From: Botryosphaeria dothidea
Lineage: Eukaryota; Ascomycota; Dothideomycetes; Botryosphaeriales; Botryosphaeriaceae
DNA length: 64,000 nucleotides
Reading direction: 5' to 3'
Assembly (NCBI GenBank): GCA_011503125.2
Contig: WWBZ02000040.1
Span: forward strand, 310,001 to 374,000
The notes beneath the pieces are model-generated. The model was not told the DNA's origin, searched no databases, and saw only the letters and a list, made by a program, of their open reading frames with translations. Of the stretch, positions 44,401 to 55,055 are shown in pieces; within the stretch, counting starts at the first letter, position 1; each line of letters starts with the position of its first letter. The translations under genes were made by a program, and so were the position numbers.

Positions 44401-45919
44401 GGGACCACAGGACAGCCCCCTCGACAAAGTTCGGATGATGACCAATAAGGGAATTCTGGAAAGGCTTGTAGCTCGGAGATCGTCTGATAAGGAACAGAAT
44501 CCGAATCAGATCTCCAAGCGTATCTCTCGAGTAATTGTTAAAAAACGGTTCATCTGGTTGCCATGTGCAGATATCAATACTTCAAGGGCTTGCTGTCTCT
44601 CAACACCCTTATCGGAGAGGGAAAACATGTTGTCCTTCTTCGAGCGACATTCAACCTACGAAAAGTACTTCTTTGACGACACAACTGCCGTTCTGAACAC
44701 GTCGAAAACAGAGTTTCAGCTCTCATTCTACCAGTTACACGAACGAAGAACTCCAATTCCCGGAATTCCAGTGCCAAATACAGTGGAATTCCCGAGAAGG
44801 AAATCCACAAAAGATCCGAAGCAAAAAGGCAACAAGAGGGAAAAGCAGAACGAAGCGAATACTCCGCAGGAGAGTCAACAACAGATCAGCCGGGCGACCA
44901 TGGGCTTTGAGTTCAATGGTGATTTCTTCGATCGTTATTGGACCTGCCATTTTGTCGAGTACAAGCCTAAAAACGGCGGGAAGGCTTTCGAAAAGGCTGA
45001 ACTTGATGAGATGCTCCAGTCACAGAAGCACCTACCAAAGAGCGAGATGCATAAGCATCCTTGGCGACAGAGAAAGGTTCTTGAACTCATCCTCTGTGAT
45101 AGAATACTGGAAGAGATCACTAGATCTACTGAGGAGATCATGAATAAGATCAGGTCAGAATTGAAGGTGGTCAGAGAAGCCGGTAGCCAGGTTCACCCGC
45201 CAAATCCCTCATATGAGCCGTCCGATAGAAACTGTCAGGCCATGCATGCATCAAACTACTCCGTCTCTTCACAGCACGCAAGCAACTTCAAACTGTCCAG
45301 CAATCCTCTGGCTACTCGATTCGAGGTAGATGCACTCAAAGATGCCCTTGATGCCGCCAAATTTGTTTCTACAATGAAGGGCGACCGCTACCTATTATTC
45401 AGCGAGCAATCTCAGGAGTTTGAACAAATCCTCAGAGTATTGGATGATGACCTGAGCGAGAGCCTGGAACAGATTGAAAGGTAGACGGGACGAGAAGACA
45501 GTCGTGCTCCAGAAAAGCCCCGGTGGACCAGGAATGATGAGCGAAGGTACCGGACTACCATCACCAAGATGCTAGTTTCTAACGAGCGGAGGATTCGGGA
45601 GCTCGAGCGATGCCGTGCGAACGTTCAGTCTCTGAAGACGTCTCTGGAAAGTACACGTGAATACATCCCAGACGACCTCAACCTGCGCGGCGCTGAAGAC
45701 ATTCGTCTTTTCACCTACGTTACTGCAACTTTCCTTCCGATCAGTTTCGCAACAGGCGTGTCCAGTATGAGTGAATTCCCGGCGGGACCAATGCTAGGGA
45801 GCATGATTGGCTTGGCAGTGGTTGCGCTGTTTCTTACATCCATTGCCTTGGTCCATGACAAGAAATTGGCCGTTGTGGCGGGTGGTTTCAAGAGGTTTGT
45901 GTTGTATCCAGCAACCTAA
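41436..45919 (+). pseudogene. fungal CorA-like membrane protein gene with three in-frame TAG codons and frameshifts
   Basis: The blocks form one long protein of the ascomycete CorA-like group (large cytosolic N-terminal part, two C-terminal helices). These include VQYSACDGTIFQHHVVQSF, then a block around DYNGIAITCGDMSGHRIVTSAS that is spliced over a 50-bp intron (42321-42370, GCTGAC branch) to FAYQFLLFVHEVLYE. From 42371 to about 44030 a single frame is open except for TAG at 42816-42818 and 43314-43316. A run of six T at 44030-44035 then needs one more base to continue as EKQWMSLPEDN. That second frame runs to 45919 with one TAG at 45482-45484, through WTCHFVEY, HPWRQRKVLELILCDRILEE and the two helices (RLFTYVTATFLPISFATG and GLAVVALFLTSIALV). 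The GMN motif of true CorA Mg2+ channels is absent, as is usual in this fungal group. Another frame change lies near 42220, and the first 350 bp are poorly resolved. Confidence 0.75.
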
Positions 45920-46346
45920 AGCAAACGCTTCTTACCAGAAGCCCCCAGTTTGCCGCATAAATTTCAAGATCAGAAGGAGGAGAAGAACAAAATTAAGCAG
46001 CAAATGAGTCAGAGAGACAATAACAAAGAAGAAGAAAGTGGAAAGGGAAGCAGTGAGGACGGCAAGGAGGATACAAAAACGGGTGGGGTTTTCCCATTCG
46101 GTTCGAGTTTGCGTCGGAGATGTGACTCTACGGACTGTGCTGAGCAAGGGAACGGGAATTCGGCGACGTCTTAGAGATTGAAGACTGTAGGAGGCGAACA
46201 GGTAGAGAATGAGAGGGAGAAGTCCGAGAAAAAGCAGATAAACGAAATTGTCAGGCAAAGGCTGACGTGCTGAATTGGGCAGAAGACTCCGGCGGAGAGT
46301 GTAGTCTGCGTATTCGATATCTCATCTAAGAACGTCTCCGTAAACC
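45920..46346. other. intergenic stretch between convergent genes
   Basis: A-rich and AG-rich DNA. A 108-codon minus-strand frame (45932-46258) appears hydrophobic only because it is antisense to Lys/Glu-like triplets, and it is not accepted. I see nothing else. Confidence 0.5.
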
Positions 46347-47078
46347 CTACTCTTCCCCAAGAACCTTCCCTGCAGCCTTAAACACAACCTCCCTCGGCAC
46401 GACCACCTCCACCTTCCCACCCACCACCTCCTCCACCATCCTCTTATGCTCCAGCGTATAGCCCATACAATCCAAATAAACCAACACCTCCATCCCCTCC
46501 GCCTCCACAACACCTCTTATCCACTCCGCACACTGCCTCACCTCCTCCGCACTCCCCTCCCCATACGGCGTCGCCGCCCGCCCCGCAACAACCCTACATC
46601 CGCCCACGCCCTTCCACCTGCCCCTCGCCGGCCCCACCTGCCTCTCCTCCGGACTCACAACCACGACGCCCCTGCCCCTACCGCTCTCCTCCAACCACCG
46701 CCTCACCGCCTCCTGCGGCATCACGACCGGCACGCCCACACCCTCCGGCACAGCGTCCTCGCCCGTACACAACAGGACGATCGCGTCGGCCGCCCCGCTG
46801 CGCGCGACGCGCCGCACGCACGCGCCGAGCAAGGGCGCCAGCAGCGGCGCCGACAGGGTGACTTGCGTGCCGTCGCGCATGCGCGAGACGAGGACGGGGT
46901 CGCCCGGGCGGGGGGCGAGGGTGGCGCGGACGACGGCGAGGGAGAGGGCGTCGAGGGCGCCGTGTTGGGCGAGGGTGGTGCGCGCGGGTAGGAGGAAGGG
47001 GAGGTCGGGCGTGTAGTCGTGGCGGGGGGATTGGCCGATTGTGATGAGGGCGAGGGTGTGGTGTGGGGGAGGAGGCAT
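46347..47078 (-). CDS. AroM family protein
   Basis: Single exon, 243 residues, start ATG at 47078. The N-terminus HHTLALITIGQSPRHDYTPDL carries the TIGQSPR-x-D motif that defines the AroM family. Other family features are VLLCTGED in the middle and VYLDCMGYTLEHKRMV near residues 198-213. It has no signal peptide and should be cytosolic. The fold resembles Asp/Glu racemase-type proteins, but the reaction of AroM proteins is not established. In bacteria, AroM genes are often found near hydantoinase/DUF917-type genes and transporters (from memory, moderate certainty). The position 6 kb from the broken permease and hydantoinase therefore suggests a shared catabolic cluster. Unlike them it is fully intact, and it is very GC-rich at third codon positions, unlike the CorA-like gene beside it. 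Confidence 0.8.
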   Translation of the reverse strand: MPPPPHHTLALITIGQSPRHDYTPDLPFLLPARTTLAQHGALDALSLAVVRATLAPRPGDPVLVSRMRDGTQVTLSAPLLAPLLGACVRRVARSGAADAIVLLCTGEDAVPEGVGVPVVMPQEAVRRWLEESGRGRGVVVVSPEERQVGPARGRWKGVGGCRVVAGRAATPYGEGSAEEVRQCAEWIRGVVEAEGMEVLVYLDCMGYTLEHKRMVEEVVGGKVEVVVPREVVFKAAGKVLGEE

Positions 47079-47976
47079 GGTTGCGTGGGGTGCGGGTCTT
47101 GCTGGTTTTGGTGAGGTTGGCGATTTGTGTGTTGTGGTGTGTTTTGCGGTGGGCGTGCGAATGATGTGGGATTGTTGATTGCGCTTTATGCCGGCATATT
47201 AAATGCTTTTCGGGATGTCCGTCGCACTCCCGAGGAAGGAGGCAGCACTTACCGGCATGATCGGCGGGGACGGGGACCGGCTTATCGGCGTCGGCTTTCA
47301 AGCTCCATTCTTAGCCTTGTAGATGTGCAAAGGCATGTTTAAAGCAAGTACTTTAACATGAGGGGTCGCAGAAGACTCGACATGTGCGGAGATATTCCTT
47401 TACAGACACGCCGGTGCGCTCCTTAGTCTCCAAGTGAGTGGTGCGGTCTGTCTTCAATGATTCATTCTAGATTTAGAGCCGCATGGCGGACTTTCTGATC
47501 GAATCTTTGTATAAACAAAGCCCCGAAGTTGGCCGTTCTGCAACTATTATTCTCAAAAAAACCATTCAAGAAGAAAATCTGGAGAAATACCACGCATAGT
47601 CCAAAGAGTCGTATGGTCTTCTTAGGCCCGGCTCACTCTCCACGTTCACTGTATTCGCGCATGTTTCTTCTTTTTGGCAATGCAGTTGTAGGGCGGACAG
47701 ACCCAGTGCGCAGGTGGCAGATGACGTAATTGGTGGTCGTGGCTTCCGAGTTTGCGTGGCTTCCCTTTTGCAGAGCCGCCCGCATCTGCACTTCGGCGGC
47801 TGCATTCGACCTTGGACCATTGAACATGACTGCGATCCCTCGCTTGTAGCGCCGGGGCATATGAAGACATCTTCTTCATCTTTGCGAATCCCCTCTTCAC
47901 CGCTCCATCTTGGTCACCAAACCTTGCATCTCACCCAGCCTCGCTCCGCATCTTCTGCCACCTCAACAAAGCCAGT
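47079..47976. other. divergent intergenic region
   Basis: It lies between the AroM gene (minus) and the 2EXR/F-box-like gene (plus). Only short overlapping frames are present. I see no other feature. Confidence 0.6.
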
Positions 47977-49272
47977 ATGACAGATCCAGACCATCCCCCT
48001 GATCCAACACTAGGCTCAATTCACCACCGTCAAACGCCGAAGATGGACCACTTTCCGCTGCTCTCACTTCCCCGCGAGCTTCGAGATTACGCTTACGCGT
48101 TCATGGTCACCTGTCCCGAAGTCGTTATCCATGCTACCGAGTTAAAGAATGGCAAAGAAGCTACTTCTGAAGCTTTTCCGAGCGATGAGGATCATAACCT
48201 TGCTACGCGGAGGTACAACCGTTCAACATTTGAGTCAACGATGGAGGATAGAACGAGAACCTACACGTATTCCATGGAGCCTGACGCCATGGGCACCATT
48301 ATCACCAAAGACTTCTTCAACGTCTTCCTCACAAATCGTCAAGTGTACAAGGAGGCATCAGCGATGTTTTACTCAAAGAATGAGTTCTCCTTCATGGGAG
48401 TAGAACAAAGAAAGGCGAATCCCACCCAGGAGGATATGTCAATCCCAGCCGCATTAGCGTTCTTTAGGGATACACAGCCAAAGACACTTCGGAAGATTTC
48501 CCGCATCGGTTTGTGCATTAGCGATTCCAGTGACGACGAATTCTTCGAGTTGGGGGCCAGAGTGGATGGAACAGCCACGGTTGCTCTCTGTCAGCTCATA
48601 AATCAAAGTATGCAAGTCAAACATCTCCATATTCAACTCTGCGGGGATCCTCTTGACGTACGTGTAAAGCCGTGGGATTGGGCGGCATTGGTTCCTGGTT
48701 CCAACCATCCACCAAAGTGGTTAGGTGCTCTCTTGACCCTCAACACTCTGACGACGCTTCATGTCTCGATTCAAACCTACCTTGACACTTGTGAGGCGTA
48801 TCGTGGCGCTCAGGAAGTTGCCTTCGCACGGCTCCTTCGATCACACTTATTGAGGAACGGGCATACTATGGGCAAGGAAAATATCTCTGTCTACCATCGT
48901 CATGACTTTGATTGGGTCTGGAACGGAAAGCATCAAACGTGCGCTTCAAGAAGAAATCGAGGCAGGGTGATCGATGTCGAATGCTTTGATGACGAACACG
49001 GCAATTCCTTTCTTACGCCACCAATACGTGCAGGACCTAGGGTACGCAAGTTGACAAGTGACTCGTCTACACCGAAGGACAGCCACGGACACAAACTGGC
49101 CCCGATAGAAGACGGCTGGTCTGATGACGAGTTAGAAGATTATGCTTCTAGCGATGGAGGCTCCAATGATAGCTTGATCGATCTGAGCGGTCGCATACCC
49201 TCAGCTCAAACGGTTCCAGTCGACGACCAGGAGTACTTCAATCTCTTTGAGAGGGATGCTTTGGAGGTGTGA
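47977..49272 (+). CDS. 2EXR/F-box-like domain protein
   Basis: Single exon, 431 residues. Residues 27-42 read PLLSLPRELRDYAYAF, the LPxELRxxIY-type helix found at the start of fungal 2EXR and F-box-like proteins. Around residues 105-135 follow NVFLTNRQVYKEASAMFYSKNEFSF, which resembles the second conserved block of that group (L..nrqvy.Ea...fy..n.f.f). The C-terminal ~90 residues are acidic and Ser-rich (SDDELEDYASSDGG) and probably disordered. It has no membrane segment or signal. F-box proteins bring substrates to SCF ubiquitin ligases, but most of these fungal proteins are uncharacterised and Skp1 binding is not proved by sequence. An alternative start at the Met of MDHFPLL (residue 23) would remove a Pro/His-rich leader. 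The frame is intact. Confidence 0.78.
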   Translation: MTDPDHPPDPTLGSIHHRQTPKMDHFPLLSLPRELRDYAYAFMVTCPEVVIHATELKNGKEATSEAFPSDEDHNLATRRYNRSTFESTMEDRTRTYTYSMEPDAMGTIITKDFFNVFLTNRQVYKEASAMFYSKNEFSFMGVEQRKANPTQEDMSIPAALAFFRDTQPKTLRKISRIGLCISDSSDDEFFELGARVDGTATVALCQLINQSMQVKHLHIQLCGDPLDVRVKPWDWAALVPGSNHPPKWLGALLTLNTLTTLHVSIQTYLDTCEAYRGAQEVAFARLLRSHLLRNGHTMGKENISVYHRHDFDWVWNGKHQTCASRRNRGRVIDVECFDDEHGNSFLTPPIRAGPRVRKLTSDSSTPKDSHGHKLAPIEDGWSDDELEDYASSDGGSNDSLIDLSGRIPSAQTVPVDDQEYFNLFERDALEV

Positions 49273-51348
49273 CGCATTGAAGCTGGCATCCGGAGAGCCT
49301 CGCGATTCCAACTGGTTTCAACCACTTCAGAAGAACTCTTCAGCGGTCGACATGTCGGAGATAATGCGGGAAATTGAAAAGTCCGAGCGGCTACAAAGTC
49401 TCACTTCTACCGGGGGACGCAAATCTCCCGCGATCCTGTTGCCGCTGATCCTTCAGCAAGGAAGAAATTGCAAAGTTTTGCGGGGAATTGCGAGCACGTT
49501 TCCAACTTTCTATTAGCCGAAACGATTTTAGCTGGGCGTCATCACTTGCAAGCGGATCAAGGCGTGTTTGAGTATTCATGGCCGAGAGACTGCAGGCGCC
49601 AAGGCTGTCAAACGGGCCTCAACAAGGCGGGGGTTATTAATTTTGATCAGTCCGCGGAGGTGCAGAAAGTAGGGACTGGAGCCACGATGATGCGAGGGCG
49701 CAGGGGTTTGATTTAGCGGTTGCCACCGACTGGGGTTGCGGCCAGGCTGGAGGCGAAGCGGAGGGAGGAGGATGCTGGCCGTAGATCAGGAACGTTGGCT
49801 GTGTTCGATGAAAGATTCCGCGGACGCCACGGGTGCGGGGGAAGGAACATCTTGTTTGCAGGCTTATTATTGCGTCTTTCTGATTCTCATGCCAGATCAC
49901 GACAGCATCGGCTTAGACAGCTGCCCACCAATACTCGAGCCGCAGCTGACAATATTGGTACCTAGTAGTTGCCGGGTGGCTCGCTTCGGCTCCTCGCCTC
50001 CCATGACCGCAAGCCGCAGCCAAACTTCCCCAACCTCGTCACCCTCAGCCCAGCCTTCAGCGCACGCGCGCAGAGCCGCCCCCATTTTCTGTAACACCAT
50101 GACACACACTTACCAGCTGCCCATTCCTTCCCGCCAGCCCGGACCCGCACTGCCGCCCTGAGCCTCAGCGGCCATTGTCCCGGAGCTGAGAAAAGCGAAC
50201 CCGGCCCGGCTGGTGTCCTGCATTCTCGCGTGCGCCGCTTCGTATATGCCGACTACACGCCTTGGCCAAGTATGTATTTTGCTCGCGCGTTGATGCTGTG
50301 GCCAGACAACCAACCCGTCCGTCGGAGACTTTTTCCCTGACCCTGTCACTGATGCTGCACGGCAGCCGTCGCAAGGCAAGGCAAGGCAAGGCAAGGCAAG
50401 GCAAGGCAGAACAGGCAGCTCGCAAGGCAGCCTCATCTCCGCTCCGGGTAGGGCTCCGGCGTTGCAGTCTGCAGCACACCGCAGGCCCCGTCCTCGTGCC
50501 CTCTGTCCGACACAGTTCTGGCTTGCACGGCAGCTACCGTTCCGCGTCTACCGGAAGCTGGGAAGAGCCAGCACGAGCTGACGTGCCGTGTTGGACTCAG
50601 CAAATGCTCTGTGTTACCACGCCTCATTTCCCTTTGCCGAACCTGTTCAACGCCGCAGTCCCACGAAAACCGCAGCCAACGCGGTCGCCGTGTTTTAATT
50701 TAGCAACAGCATCAGATCCGTACCACGGGGGGCGGCGTCCCCTGGTCCCAAGACATGCAGCCCTCCAGAACGGACTTTGTAAGATGCGTGGGTCCCAGTC
50801 GTACGATACACGCTTGCATGCAAGTGTCTGTACGCCGCAGCCGAACAATCCAATCTATTCTTTTCGGAGAACGGCTGCCCGTCCGTGCTTTCGTTACCCG
50901 ACCAGCTTCATCTCTTGCTTCGGCTTTGGGCAGGAGATGCTTTATAGAGGCCGCACATTGCCGCCGCAGGACGAAAGTGAGACGGTTGTTCGCCTGCTTG
51001 CTGCACTAGTCCTCGACAAGACGTTCCCGTTCGCTCAACCACACACCCGACGCGCAGATGTCGTGATACCCGCCCTTGTCTTTCACCATTCACTCTCACT
51101 GGCAGCGTCTGTTATCCACCGACTCGAAACTTTCCACCTGCCTAGCTCGCTGTCCGGGATTGCGGATTCGCTCACCATCCCACCCGCCCTCCGCCAAACC
51201 TTAAATACTCCGGTACCTCGCGAGCATCACCGAAGCAAAAACCAACCGCACTTCCTCACCGGCCGAAACATATATTGCCCCTCCCACCATCCCACAAAAA
51301 AAAAAGAAAACCTTCCTCAGCGGAAAAAACTCCCGAAGAAAAAGAAAA
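49273..51348. other. gene-free stretch with a tandem repeat
   Basis: No supportable gene. A long plus-strand frame (50262-51755) passes through a GCAAG tandem repeat and a poly-Arg/His segment and overlaps the real microprotein gene in another frame, so it is rejected. The last 150 bp, with A-runs and CTTAAATA near 51195, look like the promoter and leader of the microprotein. Confidence 0.6.
50371..50408 (+). repeat. (GCAAG)n pentanucleotide tandem repeat
   Basis: 38 bp, 7.6 perfect copies of a 5-bp unit, in gene-free DNA. A likely length-polymorphic marker. Confidence 0.92.
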
Positions 51349-51500
51349 ATGGAACCCATCGCCGACCTCCCCACCACCACCACCACCACCACCACCCGCC
51401 TCCCCACCCCTCCACCCGCATACTCCCCGCCCACGCGCTGCTACCAGCTGCGCGCCGACGGATCGACCGCACCCTGCGTCTACGTCCCGCGCGGCCACCC

Positions 51501-51543
<43 letters not shown>

Positions 51544-51726
51544 CGCCGCGCCGCCACCGCCGACCAGAAGCTCGCGTTCTACAAGCCGTCCGGCTTCGCG
51601 CCGCCGCCGTACCGGGAAGCGGAGGATGGGCGCCATTGGGCGGCGCGCCAGCAGAAGAGCGCGGAGAGGCTGGAGGCGCGGATCCGGGCGCTGGAGGCGC
51701 AGCTGAGGGCGCAGGCGGGGAAGTGA
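51349..51726 (+). CDS. 125-residue protein with two PPxY motifs, a 14-Asp run and a C-terminal coiled coil
   Basis: Single exon, ATG at 51349 in an A-rich context (AAAATGG). The product has a poly-Thr run (9-16), a PPAY motif at 22-25, an Asp14 run at 52-65, a second PPPY motif at 85-88, and a short heptad-like helix at the C-terminus (ERLEARIRALEAQLRAQ). PPxY motifs bind WW domains, most often those of Rsp5/NEDD4-type ubiquitin ligases, and two copies raise affinity. No signal or membrane segment is present. The Thr and Asp runs are coded by CCA/ACC and GAC microsatellites in frame. A role as a ubiquitin-ligase adaptor is inference from the motifs. The protein outside the repeats keeps conserved-looking blocks (PTRCYQLRADGSTAPCVYVPRG; KLAFYKPSGFAPPPY), which supports a real gene. 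Confidence 0.72.
51371..51396 (+). repeat. (CCA)n microsatellite coding for Thr run
   Basis: About 8.7 units, in frame inside the PPxY protein gene; it encodes Thr9-Thr16. Confidence 0.9.
51501..51543 (+). repeat. (GAC)n microsatellite coding for Asp run
   Basis: Fourteen in-frame GAC codons encode Asp52-Asp65 of the PPxY protein. Pure codon repetition indicates slippage rather than selection on each residue. Confidence 0.92.
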
Positions 51727-53721
51727 ATGGGGTTTGGGGATGGTTTTCCTTGTGAGAAAATGAAACATGCGGTTCGCACTCCCCGCGCGCGCGCAGGTGG
51801 AGGGCGGGGATGGGGTGCGGTGATGCGCGTGCCTCTGGTATCCTCGGGAAGGAGGGGAAGGGAACCTGCTGATTGCCCTTGGCCGCCGCTCGTCGCGGGG
51901 CGTCCATACGCAGAGGCCGCGGGCCGCGGTGCTTTGGATTTGGATTTTTTTGGGTTGAAATGGCAGGGCCTGGATGGACGACGGTGTTTGGCTTTGTTTC
52001 CGTTTGGAGGCGCTGGGAGTAGATGATGAGGCTTAGGTTGGGTTGAGCCTTTCTGGACTGCTGCTCATCCCGTAGATGAAGGTAGATGGGGAGACCGTCC
52101 GATACGGTCAGATAGAAAGGGAATTCGTATTCGGGTGGTGGTTCATTTGGCGGAGAAGCGCAGGGGCTGAGTTTCCGCAAATTTCCGTCATCCTCAGGAT
52201 GAACGATGCCGGACTGAAGAAATTTGTGGAGAAACAAGAGGCGGAAATGGAAAGATGATCTCCAATCAAAGTACATGAATGGATTCTTAGAGGGGCGATG
52301 TAGAGTTTACTTTTTAGACAATACCCATTAAAGGTAATAGAGATGACGAGTTTCCTGCAAATCTTTATTCGTGCGTTAAATTAAGTCCTCTCAATAGAGT
52401 GCTGTCGAGCGGACAAAGATTATTATGACCCGGGAAAATATCCCTACCTTTTCTTATCTGTCTTTTAGCAAAAATATACCCCCCGAAGATCAGATATACC
52501 ATTTCGTTCCGAATTGAACATTGGAGTCGCAGTGCATTTGGCCTATCTCCAATGAGTCATAAATCGTACATATGTAAGCAGCTGTAGAACTGTAACAAGG
52601 TTTTTTGGTCTGCGTAACCCCTTCAGTTCCATTTAAATCTCACCACATTCAGATGAGATGAGGATATAGGAACATTTCAATTGAAGAGCGGAATACGTCG
52701 GCTTATGGATATCTCGGGTCAATTGCACTGAAGACACCGCGCGGCTGATCGAAAACATCTCACGTTGAACAGCGCAGCCAATCAATACACGATGTATCAA
52801 CTGAGATACAAGTTCGTCTTCCAAGTGCCACACGATTCCATAAAGACCACCATGATTACCACAGCCTCTCACCATCTGTCGCAATTAAACAAACACTCGC
52901 ATCAGATACATAGTCCGAGACATACGGCAAGCACAGCCGGTGGCCTAATTGAATTTACCAGGAGAGAGGTCTCCCGCAAAGCCGCAACATCCCGGTCTTT
53001 CCCAGTCAGGTGATCACAGAAGCGAGCGAGGCTCCTCTCGATTATTTTAGTCGCACAGGTGAAGTCGGCAACAGCCAGCTGAAGAAGAATTGATGGTTTC
53101 TCGCCACGCCCTTCGCTACATCTTCCGAAGAGGATGAAGTATTTGAGCATCTGACTTTTTACCATTGACTTGCAGGAAATCAGACATAAGAATCGAATAT
53201 CATGGAGCTCAGGCATCAACACACTCTCATGCACATCATCACCCTAGCTTTATACATAGTCTGTCTTCACGCATTTTCTTTTTCCAGATAAATAAGTTAG
53301 ACATGAAGACATGAGCCGCGTCGAAGGCACTAGAAGGAATACCGGTCCAGCATGGAAATGCAAACGAAAAATAGAAATAATATTCAGCTGAAGACTGAAA
53401 GATAAAAAGGACAGAAAATAGCAATGAAAGGAGCTCAAACAATAGTTACTCGCTTTGTTTCCCATCCAATGGACCACCATCTTCTCTTGAAATCTACATC
53501 TTCGGGCTTCTCATGGCCCCATATTTGTTCACTCCAACAACCGATACGGGAGTAACAACCAGTATTTTGATTATGAACAAGAATAAGCGCTATGGAACCA
53601 TATTGCTGGGTCCGTTCGCTACTGTTTCGAGAGTCGATTCTCTGTAATGGCACTATCTCCAGGCATGTCACCACAGTTTCCGTATATTTTTCATGCGACA
53701 TGTCCAGTCGTACAAATCCTA
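51727..53721. other. gene-free stretch
   Basis: No supportable gene. The first 500 bp form the 3' flank of the PPxY protein gene. The rest is AT-rich with short frames only, up to the transposon. Confidence 0.6.
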
Positions 53722-53730
53722 CAGTACTAG

Positions 53731-53746
53731 GACAAAAGTTCTCGCG
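53731..53746 (+). repeat. left inverted repeat core of the Tc1/mariner element
   Basis: Exact 16-bp match, in opposite orientation, to 55040-55055. Confidence 0.9.
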
Positions 53747-53849
53747 CGGGCGCTTCCGAAGCGATGACCCTCGTACCCCATCAACTTACTGATTCTCAAC
53801 GCATGCTTCCTAGCTCTTATACTAAGTTGTTTTTAAGTTAAAATTGAGT

Positions 53850-54974
53850 AAGAAGAAGGATGCTAGTATTATTTCTTTGCTAATACTTGGTATGCCAGCC
53901 CTCTGCTGTGATAACTGCCTTACACCTACGCTTTATACTACCTAATATAGAGTCAAATAAAGATTATAGCAAAGCCTCCTATGCTTCCCGCAATACTTCT
54001 CCCAGCTTCTCTCTAATAAAATCTACTAATCCGGTTAAGTATTTAAGCTCTAGATATAGCTCTAATGCCTTAGACTTTAAATAAAACTAGATATATTTAA
54101 TTGGATTCAAATCCGGGCTATAAGGTGGCCAATCTAATAGATTTATCCGCCTTCTTTTAAACTATTCCCTAACTTTTATTATAGTATAAATTAGAGCATT
54201 ATCCTACATAAAAGTCATACCTCTTCTATGCACTTTTAGTATATTTTCCTCGAGAACCTTAAGATAAGAGTTGGCTGAATAGCCACCTCTCTTAGCTAAA
54301 GGATCACGTACTATTACGTGTAAAGGAGACCTTCCTCGTAAGCCAGAAAAGCCTACCTATACTATAATAGATATATTTATTCCTTTTTTATATGGTTGGT
54401 CTATTTAGAGGTCCCATTTTTGGCTAGGAGTGCGAAAGCACCACTCCCTTTTTTGGCCCTTTCCTCGCTCCACAGAGCACTCATCTAACTAGATGACTTT
54501 CTTCCATTACGCCTCGGTCTAGTGCACATGCTCGAGTGCCTAGGCAAGTCTAATAGCAGCATGTTCTTCCGTGAGTTCCGGGCGGCCAGCTGCGCGTTAT
54601 TTCTTTATATTGTAGGTGTCTAAGAGTCGAGAGATGGTCCGGTCATGGCAGGTTATACCTGTGACTTCCCGGACCTCTTGGTACGTGAATTTTGGGTTAG
54701 CTCGCACTACGCGTAGAATATGTCGCTTATCGGTTTCTGAAAGACATTTTGGCCGCCCAGTCCGTAATTGGGAGCGCCCTTCGTTGCGTAATGGCGCGAG
54801 CTGCATAGTCGAGCGTACCGAAGATTCAGGCACGCCCAGGTGCTTCTGGAACTAGGTAGGCTTCTTGCCAAGAGCCTTGCAGGCAAGTAAAATTCCTCGC
54901 TAATGTGGAGAGTAGTGTTGATTAGGAGTATATGTGCCAAAGAGCTCTTTGAGAGGAGTGCGTTGTGGTGCCAT
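53850..54974 (-). pseudogene. Tc1/mariner transposase with many TAG/TAA stops
   Basis: Read from the ATG at 54974 (MAPQRTPLKELFGTYTP). A paired helix-turn-helix region follows, including GRPKCLSETDKRHILRVVR and TYQEVREVTG. The DDE domain retains GFSGLRGRSPLHV, a degraded DNA(L) block after a stop, and the WPPYSPDLNPI motif that marks the third catalytic region of Tc1 transposases. More than ten stops interrupt it. Most are TAG where a Trp (TGG) is expected, that is G-to-A on this strand and CpA-to-TpA on the other, the pattern of RIP. The longest remaining open part is 78 codons (54597-54833). No active transposase can be made from this copy. Confidence 0.85.
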
Positions 54975-55039
54975 TTTGGTGGTGCGAAGATTGGAGGTGT
55001 GGGCGCTCGAGACGCGTTTTGACGCGTCTCGCTTAATCA

Positions 55040-55055
55040 CGCGAGAACTTTTGTC
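55040..55055 (-). repeat. right inverted repeat core of the Tc1/mariner element
   Basis: Exact 16-bp reverse complement of 53731-53746. Confidence 0.9.

Noticed and set aside
45932..46258. 108-codon minus-strand hydrophobic frame
   Set aside because: The hydrophobicity comes from antisense reading of A/G-rich DNA; start context is weak and there is no family match.
50262..51755. 497-codon plus-strand open frame
   Set aside because: It translates a pentanucleotide repeat and a poly-Arg/His segment that is the wrong frame of the PPxY protein gene.
54100..54120. T-loop-like GGATTCAAATCC suggesting a tRNA
   Set aside because: It is part of the transposase PDLNP coding region, and no acceptor or anticodon stems can be formed.
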